NCBI GenBank assembly: GCA_016235345.1
Contig: JACRLG010000001.1
Location: forward strand, 113,911-177,910
Length of the DNA stretch: 64,000 nt
Origin: Deltaproteobacteria bacterium
Lineage (GTDB): Bacteria; Desulfobacterota; Desulfobacteria; Desulfobacterales; Desulfatibacillaceae
Reading direction: 5' to 3'
Within the stretch, counting starts at the first letter, position 1. The number at the start of each line of letters is the position of its first letter. Positions 31,182-40,631 of this stretch are shown here, in pieces. Below the pieces are notes generated by a model, which did no database searches, was not told the origin of the DNA, and worked only from the letters and a program-made list of their open reading frames with translations. Both the position numbers and the translations under genes were made by a program.

Positions 31182-33887
31182 TTACGGCAGAACGGTCGTG
31201 GGTTCGGAAGCACTTGCCTCGTAGGTGTGCGCGGGAACGACCAAGCCGTTCGACTCCCAGATGAAGCTCGTGGTGTAGAGCCTGTTGGTCGGGGTCCCGG
31301 CAGGGACATTGATCGTGTGCGCCACATAAAGAGCGGTACCCGGCTGCAGGGCAACACCGGTGGCCATTGTGATAATCTGCAGGCCCGAAGTGTTGTTGTT
31401 GAGAGTGTAGTCGGTGCCCAGGGTAAGAAGAACCGCCGTGGGGTTCGCCATATCCGATATCACAAGGCCCGTATTCGGATCGCGGACCGGAGCGCTATCG
31501 AGATATACCTGGGTCGCCACTTCGTCGAAGACGCCAGGAATCCCCAATACGAGCGGGCTGACCAGGCCGAAACTGTAGGTCAGGACGCTATTGTTCACGC
31601 CTTCGTTGGAAAGGGCCTCGACATAGAGAACCGAGAAGTACGTGAGGTTGGTTCCAACCCCGACCGGATCCTGCAGGTCAACGAGCTGGGTCTGGAGCGC
31701 CGAGAAAGCCGGCACGTCAACACAGTCCGAGGCCTGTTTCGTGGCGGCGTTGGTGCTGGTGACGGTGGCGGTGTTGCAGTAGGTGCCGTGGACCGCGCCA
31801 AGCGGAATACGGCTCACCACCAGGAACGTAACGCTTTCGCCTGCCAACAGATCGAACGTGTTGGCGGTCACCGTGTTGCCGGCCACCGTGCCGCTGAGAC
31901 CCGCAAGGCTTGAGCTTACATAGATGGCCCGGACATTGGCAAGGGCGTTGAGGCCAAGCGTATCGCTTATGACGACGTTTTTGGCCGTGGATGTGCCGGT
32001 ATTGCTCACGACTATCGTCGAGGTGTAGGATGAGCCCGGAAGAACACTTGCCGGAGCGTCAACCTTGGTGATGGTGAGGTTGGGCGTCGCCACTGTCAGA
32101 CATGCGCTGTCAGAGCCGATGCCGATGGTTCCGGAGGTAGCCGAAACCGTGGCAGTGTCGCAGTATACGCCGTCAGCCGATCCCGAAACAGTAAGGAACA
32201 TGGTGGCGGTGGCTCCTGCCGCGAGATTGCCGATGACGTAGTCAAAACCGCCGTTGGCGTTTATTACGCCGGATGAAACACTGGCTACATGATAATTGGC
32301 CAGGGTGCCGCTTGTAAGAATGTCGTGTACTTCAACTCCGGTTGCCGAGCCTGAACCGTTGTTGACAACGCGAACGCGCAGCCTGGCGGTCTCGTTGGCA
32401 GCCACGGTAATGGCTTTTCCGAGGCTTGTGGTGTCATCGCTCGCCACGAAATCCTTGACGATGGACAGGTTCGACTCAAGGGCCGTGAAGCACGCCCGGG
32501 CGTTAAGCTCGGCCGGAGTCCAGGTCTTGGTTCCTGCGCTGTAGGCGGTAACCTCGATTTCGTTGCAGTAGGTGCCTGCAGCAGTTACCGTGGCGGTGAA
32601 GCTGCGGCTCTTGGTTTCGCCCGCAAGGAGCGGGAAGGAAAGGGTGAAGCCGTCGTCGCCGACCGGGGCGGCTGCCAGGGGAAGCGCGCCAAGAGCGTAG
32701 GACGCCGCTGAGCCAGAGGCCAGAAAGTCTCTGACATCAACATTTGTCGCGTCGCCCAAGCCGACGTTCTTGACGGTGACGGTAAAGGTGACGGTGGCCG
32801 TGCCGCCGACAAGGTTTACAACCTCAGTGTTCACGGTCTTGGTGATCTGAAGTTCCGGCTGGGGGGAGAAGCTCTTGTACAGAATCTGCTTTCCGATCTC
32901 TTCCCCGTCTATGGTGGCCACGGCCACTATGCGGCCATCCGCAATGGCGTCAGGCGAAAAGAGCGTCACCCAGGTCAACCCGTCGATAAACGGAGTGTTG
33001 ATACCTGTTAGATTGTAGAGCGGGTATCCGCCGGCGGAAGACGGGAACCGCTCGGCCTCCAGGCGGGCGTTGTTCGTGCGGGTATCGGCCTGATCATCAT
33101 TGATTCCATAACCGAACGCGATCCTGTTGTCATCCGATGTGCCGAACTGCATGCTGTTGACTCGCAGGGACCAGGTCTGGTCTATTTCCCAGCGGACATC
33201 AGCTCCGATGACGGGCCTTACAACTCCCGTGCTGTCAACGAAACCCACCCAGGAGCAGGCAAGATTCTGGGTCAGGCTGGGTGCGGTTTCCCTCTGCTCG
33301 CTTAAAAGCGGCATTCCGGGATCGGTGACTGCGGGGGTGCCCAAATTTGCGGGGTTGAGCCCCAGGGGCTCGTTCTCCAACCATGCGTAAAAGACGAAAT
33401 TGCCCGAGTCCATGTCGGCGCGGCTGATGGGAACGATGTTCCCGTCACCGTCGCGATAGGTCACCCGGGGCGCTTCGGTTATGATTGTGGTGGCCTTGAG
33501 GAATAATGAAAGATTGGAAGTATGGCCTGCGACGACGTTTATCTGCGCTGTCTCGCCCACGAAAGCAGGCGCGGTGGCGCTTACGGTGTATTGGCCGGGA
33601 GCCAGATCGATGAGCAGATGGTTCCCCGTAAAGGTCTGGGAAAAAGCCCCGGGGCCGGTCACGATAACGGTGGCCGAGGCCGGATTGACCTGAATGTTGA
33701 GGTCTCCCAGCGTCGCCGATCCGGTTACGGTTCCTGTCGTCGTGCAATTGGTGCACTTGGTAACAGGGTCGTCGCAATCGTCGCACCCGAAAAGCGCAAA
33801 AGCGCATAGGAGCGCCAGAAGTATAACTCCGATTCCACGGACGCGGCTAACGGAGGAGCCGCCAAGTGTGTGCGTAATTTTTTTCAT
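31182..33887 (-). CDS. Cell-surface lipoprotein with DUF11 repeats
   Basis: The 901-residue protein starts with a lipoprotein signal ending in ALFGC (lipobox; lipidated Cys about residue 34), then a Cys-rich stretch and a carboxypeptidase-regulatory-like beta domain (residues about 65-130). Residues about 345-700 hold at least three DUF11-type Ig-like repeats, recognisable by ITKTV, NVGLGDATNVDVRD, VVNNGSGSATGVEV and VVSNTGTSTAKNVVISD, each ending with a YC(N/D)...V segment. The final 150 residues form another beta-rich domain. Such proteins are surface or outer-membrane-displayed structural or adhesive factors. No anchor other than the lipid is seen. Ribosome site GAAGG. Confidence 0.85.
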   Translation of the reverse strand: MKKITHTLGGSSVSRVRGIGVILLALLCAFALFGCDDCDDPVTKCTNCTTTGTVTGSATLGDLNIQVNPASATVIVTGPGAFSQTFTGNHLLIDLAPGQYTVSATAPAFVGETAQINVVAGHTSNLSLFLKATTIITEAPRVTYRDGDGNIVPISRADMDSGNFVFYAWLENEPLGLNPANLGTPAVTDPGMPLLSEQRETAPSLTQNLACSWVGFVDSTGVVRPVIGADVRWEIDQTWSLRVNSMQFGTSDDNRIAFGYGINDDQADTRTNNARLEAERFPSSAGGYPLYNLTGINTPFIDGLTWVTLFSPDAIADGRIVAVATIDGEEIGKQILYKSFSPQPELQITKTVNTEVVNLVGGTATVTFTVTVKNVGLGDATNVDVRDFLASGSAASYALGALPLAAAPVGDDGFTLSFPLLAGETKSRSFTATVTAAGTYCNEIEVTAYSAGTKTWTPAELNARACFTALESNLSIVKDFVASDDTTSLGKAITVAANETARLRVRVVNNGSGSATGVEVHDILTSGTLANYHVASVSSGVINANGGFDYVIGNLAAGATATMFLTVSGSADGVYCDTATVSATSGTIGIGSDSACLTVATPNLTITKVDAPASVLPGSSYTSTIVVSNTGTSTAKNVVISDTLGLNALANVRAIYVSSSLAGLSGTVAGNTVTANTFDLLAGESVTFLVVSRIPLGAVHGTYCNTATVTSTNAATKQASDCVDVPAFSALQTQLVDLQDPVGVGTNLTYFSVLYVEALSNEGVNNSVLTYSFGLVSPLVLGIPGVFDEVATQVYLDSAPVRDPNTGLVISDMANPTAVLLTLGTDYTLNNNTSGLQIITMATGVALQPGTALYVAHTINVPAGTPTNRLYTTSFIWESNGLVVPAHTYEASASEPTTVLP

Positions 33888-34152
33888 TCCTTTTTCCTTC
33901 CCTGATTGTGGTGATGTTCTGCATGGAGCGTTCGGCCAAAATGCAAATCGTGTGTATTCTCCGTCTTGTTTTACGGCTCAAGGTCCCATGCATCCTCCTT
34001 TCTGTAAGAGTGCCGGTGTGTTCTCGGATCTTTCGGCCAACACACCGAAATGAACAAAAAAATTTATTTTGTGCTATATAATAAATATATGTTAGGGTAT
34101 TTTTTACTTCCTTATAAATTTGTGGCTTCCGCCAACTTGTTATGGGCTCATA
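33888..34152. other. AT-rich upstream region of the DUF11 lipoprotein
   Basis: The GC content drops sharply between 34050 and 34130 (TGCTATATAATAAATATATG), a likely promoter zone, but on neither strand did I find a well-spaced -35/-10 pair. No gene is seen. Confidence 0.4.
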
Positions 34153-34319
34153 TTAGGGGCTGTTTCCAAAAAAACTTCTGCATTCGGTTGCGCCTTCATC
34201 CCCGCCAACTTTGTTGCGCTCCCTGCGAAATACGTTAAGTATTCCTCGGTCGCGCGCCTTGTTGGCGGGGCGAATTCGCAACCTCGGTGCCACAAATTTT
34301 TTTTGGAAACAGCCCCTAA
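34153..34319. repeat. MITE-like palindromic element, family B
   Basis: The element of 167 bases has perfect terminal inverted repeats, TTAGGGGCTGTTTCCAAA and complement. The interior is an imperfect palindrome with inner stem ATACGTTAAGTAT. It encodes nothing. Such ends resemble those of insertion sequences, so it may be a non-autonomous derivative. Confidence 0.8.
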
Positions 34320-34444
34320 GCGGAGCATGATTCTTTTCCCTTTTTTAAGGGAATCCGGCCCGAAGAAGAAATGCCCCAATCTTCTGCCCCCACCCTTTTC
34401 GTGAAAGCGAAAAATGGAAATAAAAAGCGCTCCCGGTAATAATG

Positions 34445-34988
34445 AGGGGCTGTTTGGATGCGGCCTTCGGCGATGATTGATTATGCCCTGCCGCTGTGAA
34501 GCATTTGGGACCGGCAAGGCGATGGATGGCTTTGTCAACTTTTTCAGACAGCTGCACAGTGTGTACTGAGTGCTTTGAGTATGGAAATACTCACTTTTTC
34601 ATATATGGATGTTAACCTTCACTAATCGTGCCAAGTTATTAACATATTGATTATTCAGGTAATTTTTGACATTAGTATTTTGCGAAAACCATGGCGCGGA
34701 ACTGCCAGGTCCGATAGTTTGACTTAGGGGTGTTGGAAAGCACTGGAAAAGATGAGACGGGATGTGCCGGGCATCGCCCCATAAAGGAGAACATGCCGGA
34801 AACAATGGACAATTTTTTCGGTTTGAGGCAGCGGGATGGAGCGAAGGGCCTAAAACGGAATCGGGAAATCCGAAAAGGAGGGTTTGGTATTCAAAGTTCC
34901 GATTATTTGGTTTCAGGCTTTATGCGGGAGATTTTTTGGCTGCAGAAGAAGTTGCATGGAAATGTTGATAAATTTGGAAACAGCCCCT
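34445..34988. mobile_element. Possible second non-autonomous element with family B ends
   Basis: An 11-base inverted repeat, AGGGGCTGTTT at 34445 and AAACAGCCCCT at 34978-34988, encloses 544 bases that are poorer in GC than the surroundings. The interior shows no transposase; the only plausible gene is the small frame at 34793-34990, whose stop codon lies just beyond the right repeat. Confidence 0.45.
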
Positions 34989-34990
34989 GA
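34793..34990 (+). CDS. Small hypothetical protein (doubtful)
   Basis: The 65-codon frame (MPETMDNFFGLRQRDGAKG at its start) has a good AAAGGAG ribosome site five bases before the ATG. It is basic, with no recognisable motif, and ends just past an insertion-sequence-like terminal repeat. The ribosome site is the only support; it may be a chance frame inside a decayed element. Confidence 0.3.
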   Translation: MPETMDNFFGLRQRDGAKGLKRNREIRKGGFGIQSSDYLVSGFMREIFWLQKKLHGNVDKFGNSP

Positions 34991-34997
34991 TAGAAGC

Positions 34998-36062
34998 CTA
35001 TTCCGTGTAAGTTTCATAGACATCGCGGAAAGATTCGTGGGTTTGCCCGAACGCCTTAAAAATGGCCGGGTCAAAATGCTCGGGCCGGGTGCGGCCATCG
35101 CCTTTCATTATTATGTCCACCGCCTTCGGATGATTCAGGGCGGGCTTGTAGGGCCTTTTGCTTCTAAGGGCGTCGTAGATGTCGCAGATGTTCATTATGC
35201 GCGCCGCAAGCGGAATAGCCTCGCCCTTTCTGCCATTGGGATATCCCCCGCCGTCCCATCGTTCGTGGTGGTTGAGGGCTATCTCTGCCCCCATTTTGAG
35301 ATAGGGGGATTTGCTTTTGCCTAGAATTTTAGCCCCCATTGATGAGTGCCCCCTCATGATCTCCCATTCGTCATTCGTCAGGCCGCCCGGCTTCAAAAGG
35401 ACGTTGTCCGGGATGCCGATTTTGCCTATGTCGTGCATCGGGCTCGCAAAAAAAATCCTGTCCGCGAATTCCTCGTCCTGGCCGAGCACCCTGGCAAGGT
35501 TGCGGCTGTAATAGCTGATGCGCTGCACGTGCGCGCCGGTGTCTTCATCCTTGTATTCCACGGCCCGCGTCATGGTGAAAATGGTTTCAAGGTTGCCTTC
35601 CAGAAGATCGGCTGTCCTTTCCAGCACCCGTTGTTCCAATACGTCGTTATAATTGTGCAATGCCTTGTGAAGCAGGCGAACTTCCAGCATGTTGGAAACG
35701 CGCGCCAGAACCTCCGGAAGCTCGAACGGCTTGCTGATAAAATCCTTGGCCCCGGCCTGGAGCGCGCGCATTTTATGCCCCGGTTCTGCGGTAATGACAA
35801 GCACGGGCAGGTAGCCTTCCTGCTCGATTTCCTTCAAGCCCTCCATAACCTGGAATCCGTCCATGACCGGCATTTTAAGGTCCAGGAGGATCAAATCGTG
35901 GCGTTTCCGGCGATAAAGTTCGCAGACCTCCGTAGGGTCCATGGTGGAGGTGATGTCGGTATATCCTGAAGAAGCCAGCATTCGGGTTAAAAGCTCCACA
36001 TTGACTTTAAGATCGTCAACGATGAGGATGCTGGCGCTTGAGATGGCGGATGCTGTTATCAT
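34998..36062 (-). CDS. Response regulator with HD-GYP cyclic-di-GMP phosphodiesterase domain
   Basis: The 354-residue protein joins a receiver domain (residues about 10-130; VDDLKVNVELL, phospho-acceptor in LLDLKMPVMDG, and the KPFELPEV lysine) to an HD-GYP domain (residues about 165-345; HDIGKIGIPD and HHERWDGGGYP). HD-GYP domains hydrolyse c-di-GMP, so phosphorelay input would change motility or biofilm behaviour. It is the last gene of a seven-ORF minus-strand signalling operon, 26 bases after a hybrid kinase, its likely phosphodonor. The ATG at 36062 follows AGGGGAG. Confidence 0.93.
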   Translation of the reverse strand: MITASAISSASILIVDDLKVNVELLTRMLASSGYTDITSTMDPTEVCELYRRKRHDLILLDLKMPVMDGFQVMEGLKEIEQEGYLPVLVITAEPGHKMRALQAGAKDFISKPFELPEVLARVSNMLEVRLLHKALHNYNDVLEQRVLERTADLLEGNLETIFTMTRAVEYKDEDTGAHVQRISYYSRNLARVLGQDEEFADRIFFASPMHDIGKIGIPDNVLLKPGGLTNDEWEIMRGHSSMGAKILGKSKSPYLKMGAEIALNHHERWDGGGYPNGRKGEAIPLAARIMNICDIYDALRSKRPYKPALNHPKAVDIIMKGDGRTRPEHFDPAIFKAFGQTHESFRDVYETYTE

Positions 36063-36088
36063 GCTGATTCTCCCCTTACAACAGGCTG

Positions 36089-38626
36089 TCAAGTGGCCTG
36101 GCCGACCACGCCTTGCGCACGTTTCAGCGCCAGATCCATGGCATCCATCAACTCGTTGATCTTGATGGGCTTGGTGATGTACTGGAAAAATCCGGCGTCC
36201 AGGCCTTTTTTGATATCGCTCGGCATTGCGTTCGCGCTTATGGCAATGACGGGAATGCCCGCCGTGGACGGGTCGGATCGCAGTATTTCCAGGGCTTCAA
36301 AGCCGTCAATTCCAGGCAGGTTTATATCCATCAGGATCACATCCGGCAAAGATGCCCGGGCAATTTCGATACCGCTGTTCCCGGTCACTGCGGTAAGCAG
36401 CCGGATAGCCGGCTGGCGCGATATGATTCGCTCCACCAGTTTCAGGTTCGCCGGGTTGTCCTCCACATAAAGCAACGTGTATGGCCGCGTTCCGCCGGGC
36501 GTATGCGTATGAGCCAGTAACGCGGCGGCGTCCACTTCAACGGAAAGGTTCGGTTCATCAACCGAGGCGAGTTCGAACCAGAACACGCTTCCCACGCCCA
36601 CCGTGCTTTCCACGCCGATTTGGCCCCCCATCAGTTCCACCAGGCGCTTGGCCACCACAAGGCCTATGCCGGTGCCTTCCTCGCCGCCCGACTCCTGCCC
36701 CAGACGATTGAACGCCTGGAAAAGCTGTGAAAGCTGTTCGGAATCCAAGCCCGCGCCGGTATCCCAGATGCTTACGCGGATGCGCCCCGGCGTGCTTTCC
36801 GTGCAGTTGACCTCTATGGTTCCCTGCTTGTTGTTGTACTTGATGGCGTTTGAAAGAAGGTTGATGAGAACCTGCTTAACCCTTGTGCGATCGGCCATTA
36901 CAAAAAACGGTATGTCGAACGGAGGGAAGGTAAGTTTGATGCCGCGCTGTTTTGCCTGCAATTCCACCATGCTCTGGCATTCCTGCATAACTTCGGCCAG
37001 GGACACCGGTTCCTGGGAAAGCGGGACCTGCCTGGATTCGACCTTTGCAAGATCGAGGATTTCGTCAATAAGCTTTAACAGATGCCAGCCCGCCTGAAGA
37101 ATCTGGATTATGCTTTCCTTTTGACCGGCTGTGGGCGGCGGGGAATCGGACTCCATCAACTGGGCGAAACCCAATATGGCGTTCAAGGGGCTTCGCAACT
37201 CATGGCTCATACTGGAAAGGAATTCGGATTTCGCCAGATTGGCCCTTTCCGCCACGGATTTGGTTCTTTCCAGCTCGACATTCTTTTCCTGCAGCATCTG
37301 ATCCAAAAGTTTGCGCTCGGTAACGTCACGTGCGGCGGCGAACACGCCCTGCAGCCTCCTGTCCCTGTCGTACAAGGTTGTGGCGTTAAGGGACACAACG
37401 GTTTCCCTGCCGTCCCAATCGCGGGCGGTGAGCTCGTAGTCTGTAACCTTCTTTTCATTCAGCACAAGTTTGATGCCCGCCTCGGCCCGGTCAGGATCGG
37501 TGAAGTAGCTCTTGAACGGAGCGCCTATCAATTCGTCGCGGGTGCTGCCGGTGAGCGCCTCCATCTGCTTGTTGACGTCGGTGATGATGCCAAGCGGATC
37601 GGTGGTCATGAGCGCGTCGATGTTGGATTCGAACAGGGAGCGGGTATAGAACTGATGGTCCCGGAGGCGCTGGGCGAGCAGCTTCTGATCGGCCTCAACC
37701 TGCTTTCGGGCGGTGTTGTCGGTGCCGATAAGAAGGTAGCCTATGATTGCGTTATCCGCGTCCCGCAGGGCCGTAACCGATACGATGGCCGGAAACCGGC
37801 TGCCGTCTTTTCGGATGTAGGTCAGCTCGTAAATATCTTCTATTCCGCGTGACGCCTTGAACACCAGGGCCTCGAAGCCTGGGTTTATGGGCGTGGAAAG
37901 CTCTGCGCTCAGGGCCTTGGCGCGCGCGATGACTTCCAAGGGATCTGAAATGTCGGCAGGGGTGATCCTGTTCAGAACGTCCGCCGCGTCATAGCCCAGC
38001 ATGCGTTCCGCGCCGACGTTGAATATCTGAATGACGCCCTTGGCGTCGGTGGCGATGCTGGAAAAATTGGCGCTGTTGAAAATGGCGCTCTGCAAGGCTC
38101 CGGCCTTTTGCAGCGCTTCTTCCGCCTGCTTTCGGGCCGTGTTGTCGGTGCCGATGAGAAGGTAGCCGATGATTGCGTTTTCCGCGTCCCGAAGGGCCGT
38201 CACCGACACGATGGCCGGGAAGCGGCTGCCGTCCTTGCGGATGTAGGTCAGCTCGTAAATATCTTCTATGCCGCGCGAGGCCTTGAACACCAGGGCCTCG
38301 AAGCCAGGGGTGATGGGCGTGGAGAGCTCGTCGCTCAAGGCCTTTGCGCGGGCGATGACTTCCTGGGGATCTGAAATGTCCGCCGGGGTGATCCTGTTAA
38401 GCACGTCGGCTGCTTCATAGCCCAACATGCGCTCAGCGCCGACGTTGAATATCTGAATTACGCCCTTTTCGTCTGTGGCTATGCTGGAAAAATTGGCGCT
38501 GTTGAAAATGGCGTCCTGCAAGGCCCCGGTTTTGAGTATGGCCTCCTGGCGGCGCACCTCGGTGATGCCCGGCGAAACAACTGCGGCGGGACTTTCTGCT
38601 GCTCGATTCCGTATCTTTCTGGCCAT
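36089..38626 (-). CDS. PAS-PAS-PAS hybrid histidine kinase with receiver domain
   Basis: The 845-residue cytoplasmic kinase begins with two nearly identical PAS domains (residues about 36-165 and 174-303; both contain AIFNSANFSSIATD and DIYELTYIRKDGSRFPAIVS). A third PAS (about 325-440), a HisKA domain with His475 in SSMSHELRSPLNAI, an HATPase domain (NLLSNAIKYN, WDTGAGLD, GTGIGLVVAK), and a C-terminal receiver with Asp767 (LMDINLPGIDG) follow. It has no membrane segments. The doubled PAS is also similar at DNA level, pointing to a recent internal duplication. It lies between a split kinase and the HD-GYP regulator. Confidence 0.93.
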   Translation of the reverse strand: MARKIRNRAAESPAAVVSPGITEVRRQEAILKTGALQDAIFNSANFSSIATDEKGVIQIFNVGAERMLGYEAADVLNRITPADISDPQEVIARAKALSDELSTPITPGFEALVFKASRGIEDIYELTYIRKDGSRFPAIVSVTALRDAENAIIGYLLIGTDNTARKQAEEALQKAGALQSAIFNSANFSSIATDAKGVIQIFNVGAERMLGYDAADVLNRITPADISDPLEVIARAKALSAELSTPINPGFEALVFKASRGIEDIYELTYIRKDGSRFPAIVSVTALRDADNAIIGYLLIGTDNTARKQVEADQKLLAQRLRDHQFYTRSLFESNIDALMTTDPLGIITDVNKQMEALTGSTRDELIGAPFKSYFTDPDRAEAGIKLVLNEKKVTDYELTARDWDGRETVVSLNATTLYDRDRRLQGVFAAARDVTERKLLDQMLQEKNVELERTKSVAERANLAKSEFLSSMSHELRSPLNAILGFAQLMESDSPPPTAGQKESIIQILQAGWHLLKLIDEILDLAKVESRQVPLSQEPVSLAEVMQECQSMVELQAKQRGIKLTFPPFDIPFFVMADRTRVKQVLINLLSNAIKYNNKQGTIEVNCTESTPGRIRVSIWDTGAGLDSEQLSQLFQAFNRLGQESGGEEGTGIGLVVAKRLVELMGGQIGVESTVGVGSVFWFELASVDEPNLSVEVDAAALLAHTHTPGGTRPYTLLYVEDNPANLKLVERIISRQPAIRLLTAVTGNSGIEIARASLPDVILMDINLPGIDGFEALEILRSDPSTAGIPVIAISANAMPSDIKKGLDAGFFQYITKPIKINELMDAMDLALKRAQGVVGQAT

Positions 38627-38709
38627 GGCGGCTCATTTCCTGCTTAGGGCGCTCTTTTTGTTCTTCTTCGGTATGGTCAAAGCCCCCAGTGCGGCTCACA
38701 TCCGGGAAG

Positions 38710-40377
38710 CTAATTTTTGTCAAGAGCCTTTCGCACTGCGGCTGAGAGGTCTTTTAAGGTGAAAGGCTTCTGTATGAAATTCACCCCTTCTTCGATTATG
38801 CCCTGGTTTGCTATGATATCGGCGGTGTAGCCCGACATGAACATGCATCTTATATCGGGATAGAGGGACATCAGGTTTCTTGCCAGGTCCCGGCCATTCA
38901 TTTCAGGCATCACAACGTCGGTGAGGACGAGGTGAATTTCTCCGGCATGTTCCCTGGCCAAACGGATGGCCTCGCCCGGAGTGCCAGCCTCGATCACCGA
39001 GTAGCCCTGATTTTTGAGCATCATGCTGGTGATTTTTAAGATGCCGGGTTCATCTTCCACTAAAAGTATCGTTTCTTGGCCGCGCTGCGCTGGTATTGAC
39101 GGGACTTCCTTTTGCACCTGCGAGGCCTTGCCCGTGTACCGGGGAAGATAAATTCTGAAAATCGTTCCATGGCCCGGCTCGCTGTAGACGTTGATGAAGC
39201 CTTCGTTTTGCCGGATTATGCCGTAAACCGTGGCCAGGCCCAGGCCGGTGCCCTGGCCCACGTCCTTGGTGGTGAAAAAAGGCTCGAAAATGTGGAGCTT
39301 TGTTTCCTTATCCATGCCGCAGCCGTTGTCGCTTACGGTTAACATAACGAATTCGCCGCAAAGAAACCCTGCGTTTTGCGTGCAATAGGCCTCATCGAAA
39401 TGAATTTTTCCCGTTTCTATGGTTACCCTGCCTATGCCGTTTATGGCGTCGCGGGCGTTGACGCACAGGTTGGCCAATATCTGGTCGATCTGCGACGGAT
39501 CGATTTTCACCTGCCAAAGACTCGCTTGCGGCAGCCATGCGAGGTCTATGTTTTCTCCGATCAGCCGCCGGAGCATTTTGAGCGTACCCTCCACGGTCTC
39601 GTTGAGATCAAGCACCTTGGGGGCCACCGTCTGCTTGCGGGCAAAGGCGAGCAGCTGCCGGGTGAGGTCGGCGGAGCGTTCGGCGGCCTTGCGGATTTCA
39701 ATAAGATCGGCAAAGAGGGGTTGCGTTGGGTCCACCTGCTCCATGGCCATTTCCGTGTGGCCAAGTATCACGCCCAGCATGTTGTTGAAATCGTGGGCCA
39801 CCCCGCCGGCCAGCCGGCCCACCGATTCCATCTTCTGGGCCTGCTGGAACTGGCTTTCGAGTTTGGCCCTTTCCTCCCCGGCCCGCTTGTGTTCGGTGAT
39901 ATCGAGGCAATGGCCTATGTAGCCGATGAACTCGCCACGGCTGTCGTAGCGCGGGCAGCCGTCATCGAGCAGCCACCGGAATTCGCCGTCGCGCCGCCGC
40001 AGACGGTACTCCATGGAAAATTTTTCCCGCCGGTCAAACGCGCCGGTATAAATATCCAGGCATTTTTCAAGGTCATCGGGATGAACGCCTTCGGCCCACC
40101 CGTTTCCCATTTCCTGGTCAATGGTCCGCCCGGTGAAATCAAGCCATACGGTGTTGAAATAATTGCAGAGCTTATCCGTGCCAGCAGTCCAGACAAGAGC
40201 CTGGCCGGAATTGGCCAGGGTTCTGTAATTCTGCTCGTTTTCCCTTAATAATTCTTCAGCCTGCTTGCGTGTGGTTATGTCTCTCATAATGACGCGGCAC
40301 AGGGTTTTCTCGCCCTCGGCCTGGCCGGCGGTGGACGCCAGATGCGACCAGAATGTCGATACGTCATTTTTCAGCAA
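38710..40377 (-). pseudogene. Downstream part of a hybrid histidine kinase, split from its N-terminus
   Basis: The 555-residue frame starts with the last third of a PAS domain (STFWSHLAST..RVIMRDITTRKQAEE), continues with a full PAS (about 50-165), a HisKA domain of the NtrB type (GGVAHDFNNMLGVILGH), an HATPase ([28 protein letters not shown]), and a receiver (LVLTDVVMPEMNGRD). The neighbouring paralogue at 40632-41579 shows what precedes this: an N-terminal helix and the rest of the PAS, here missing. The remaining N-terminus is the 57-codon frame at 40371-40544, in another frame across a (TA)6 tract. The only start for this frame is TTG without ribosome site. It could still be made at low level; loss of one TA unit would join both frames. 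Confidence 0.8.
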
Positions 40378-40544
40378 CCTAAGTATATATATATAACAAG
40401 CAGTTCGTGCATCGCCAGCCGGGCTTCTTCAGGCGACATGGCATCCACCGTTTCCGGCGATTGGGCCGCGTTTTTAAGGGCCATCTCTTCGGCCCGCCTG
40501 CGAAGAAGAACTGCGTCATCGGGGCTGCTGTCATTGCCTGTCAT
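40371..40544 (-). pseudogene. N-terminal fragment of the split hybrid kinase
   Basis: The 57-codon frame starts with MTGNDSSPDDAVLLRRRAEE and reaches MSPEEARLAMHELLV, which aligns with the first 50 residues of the neighbouring PAS protein (MTGKDEKTDSASKTRRRAGN, MSFEEARRTIHELRL). It then reads through (TA)6 as IYIY and stops. It has a good AAGGAAA ribosome site, so this is the true start of the ancestral gene. About 130 residues present in the paralogue are missing at the junction. Confidence 0.75.
40384..40395. repeat. (TA)6 tract at the kinase split point
   Basis: Six TA units lie where the reading frame changes. Removing one unit (2 bases) makes the frame from the ATG at 40544 continue directly into the kinase frame, with no stop between. 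Such tracts change length by slippage. Confidence 0.9.
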
Positions 40545-40631
40545 GGTTAATTTCCTTAATCCATCTATCCAAGATATCGAGTATGGTTCTTTGCCTGCCG
40601 GTTCCGTTTCATCCAACCGGGCCATTATCCT

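Noticed and set aside
38710..40377. Normal, intact kinase starting with TTG at 40377
   Set aside because: The first PAS domain is cut in its last third, no ribosome site is present, and the missing start is found in another frame just upstream.
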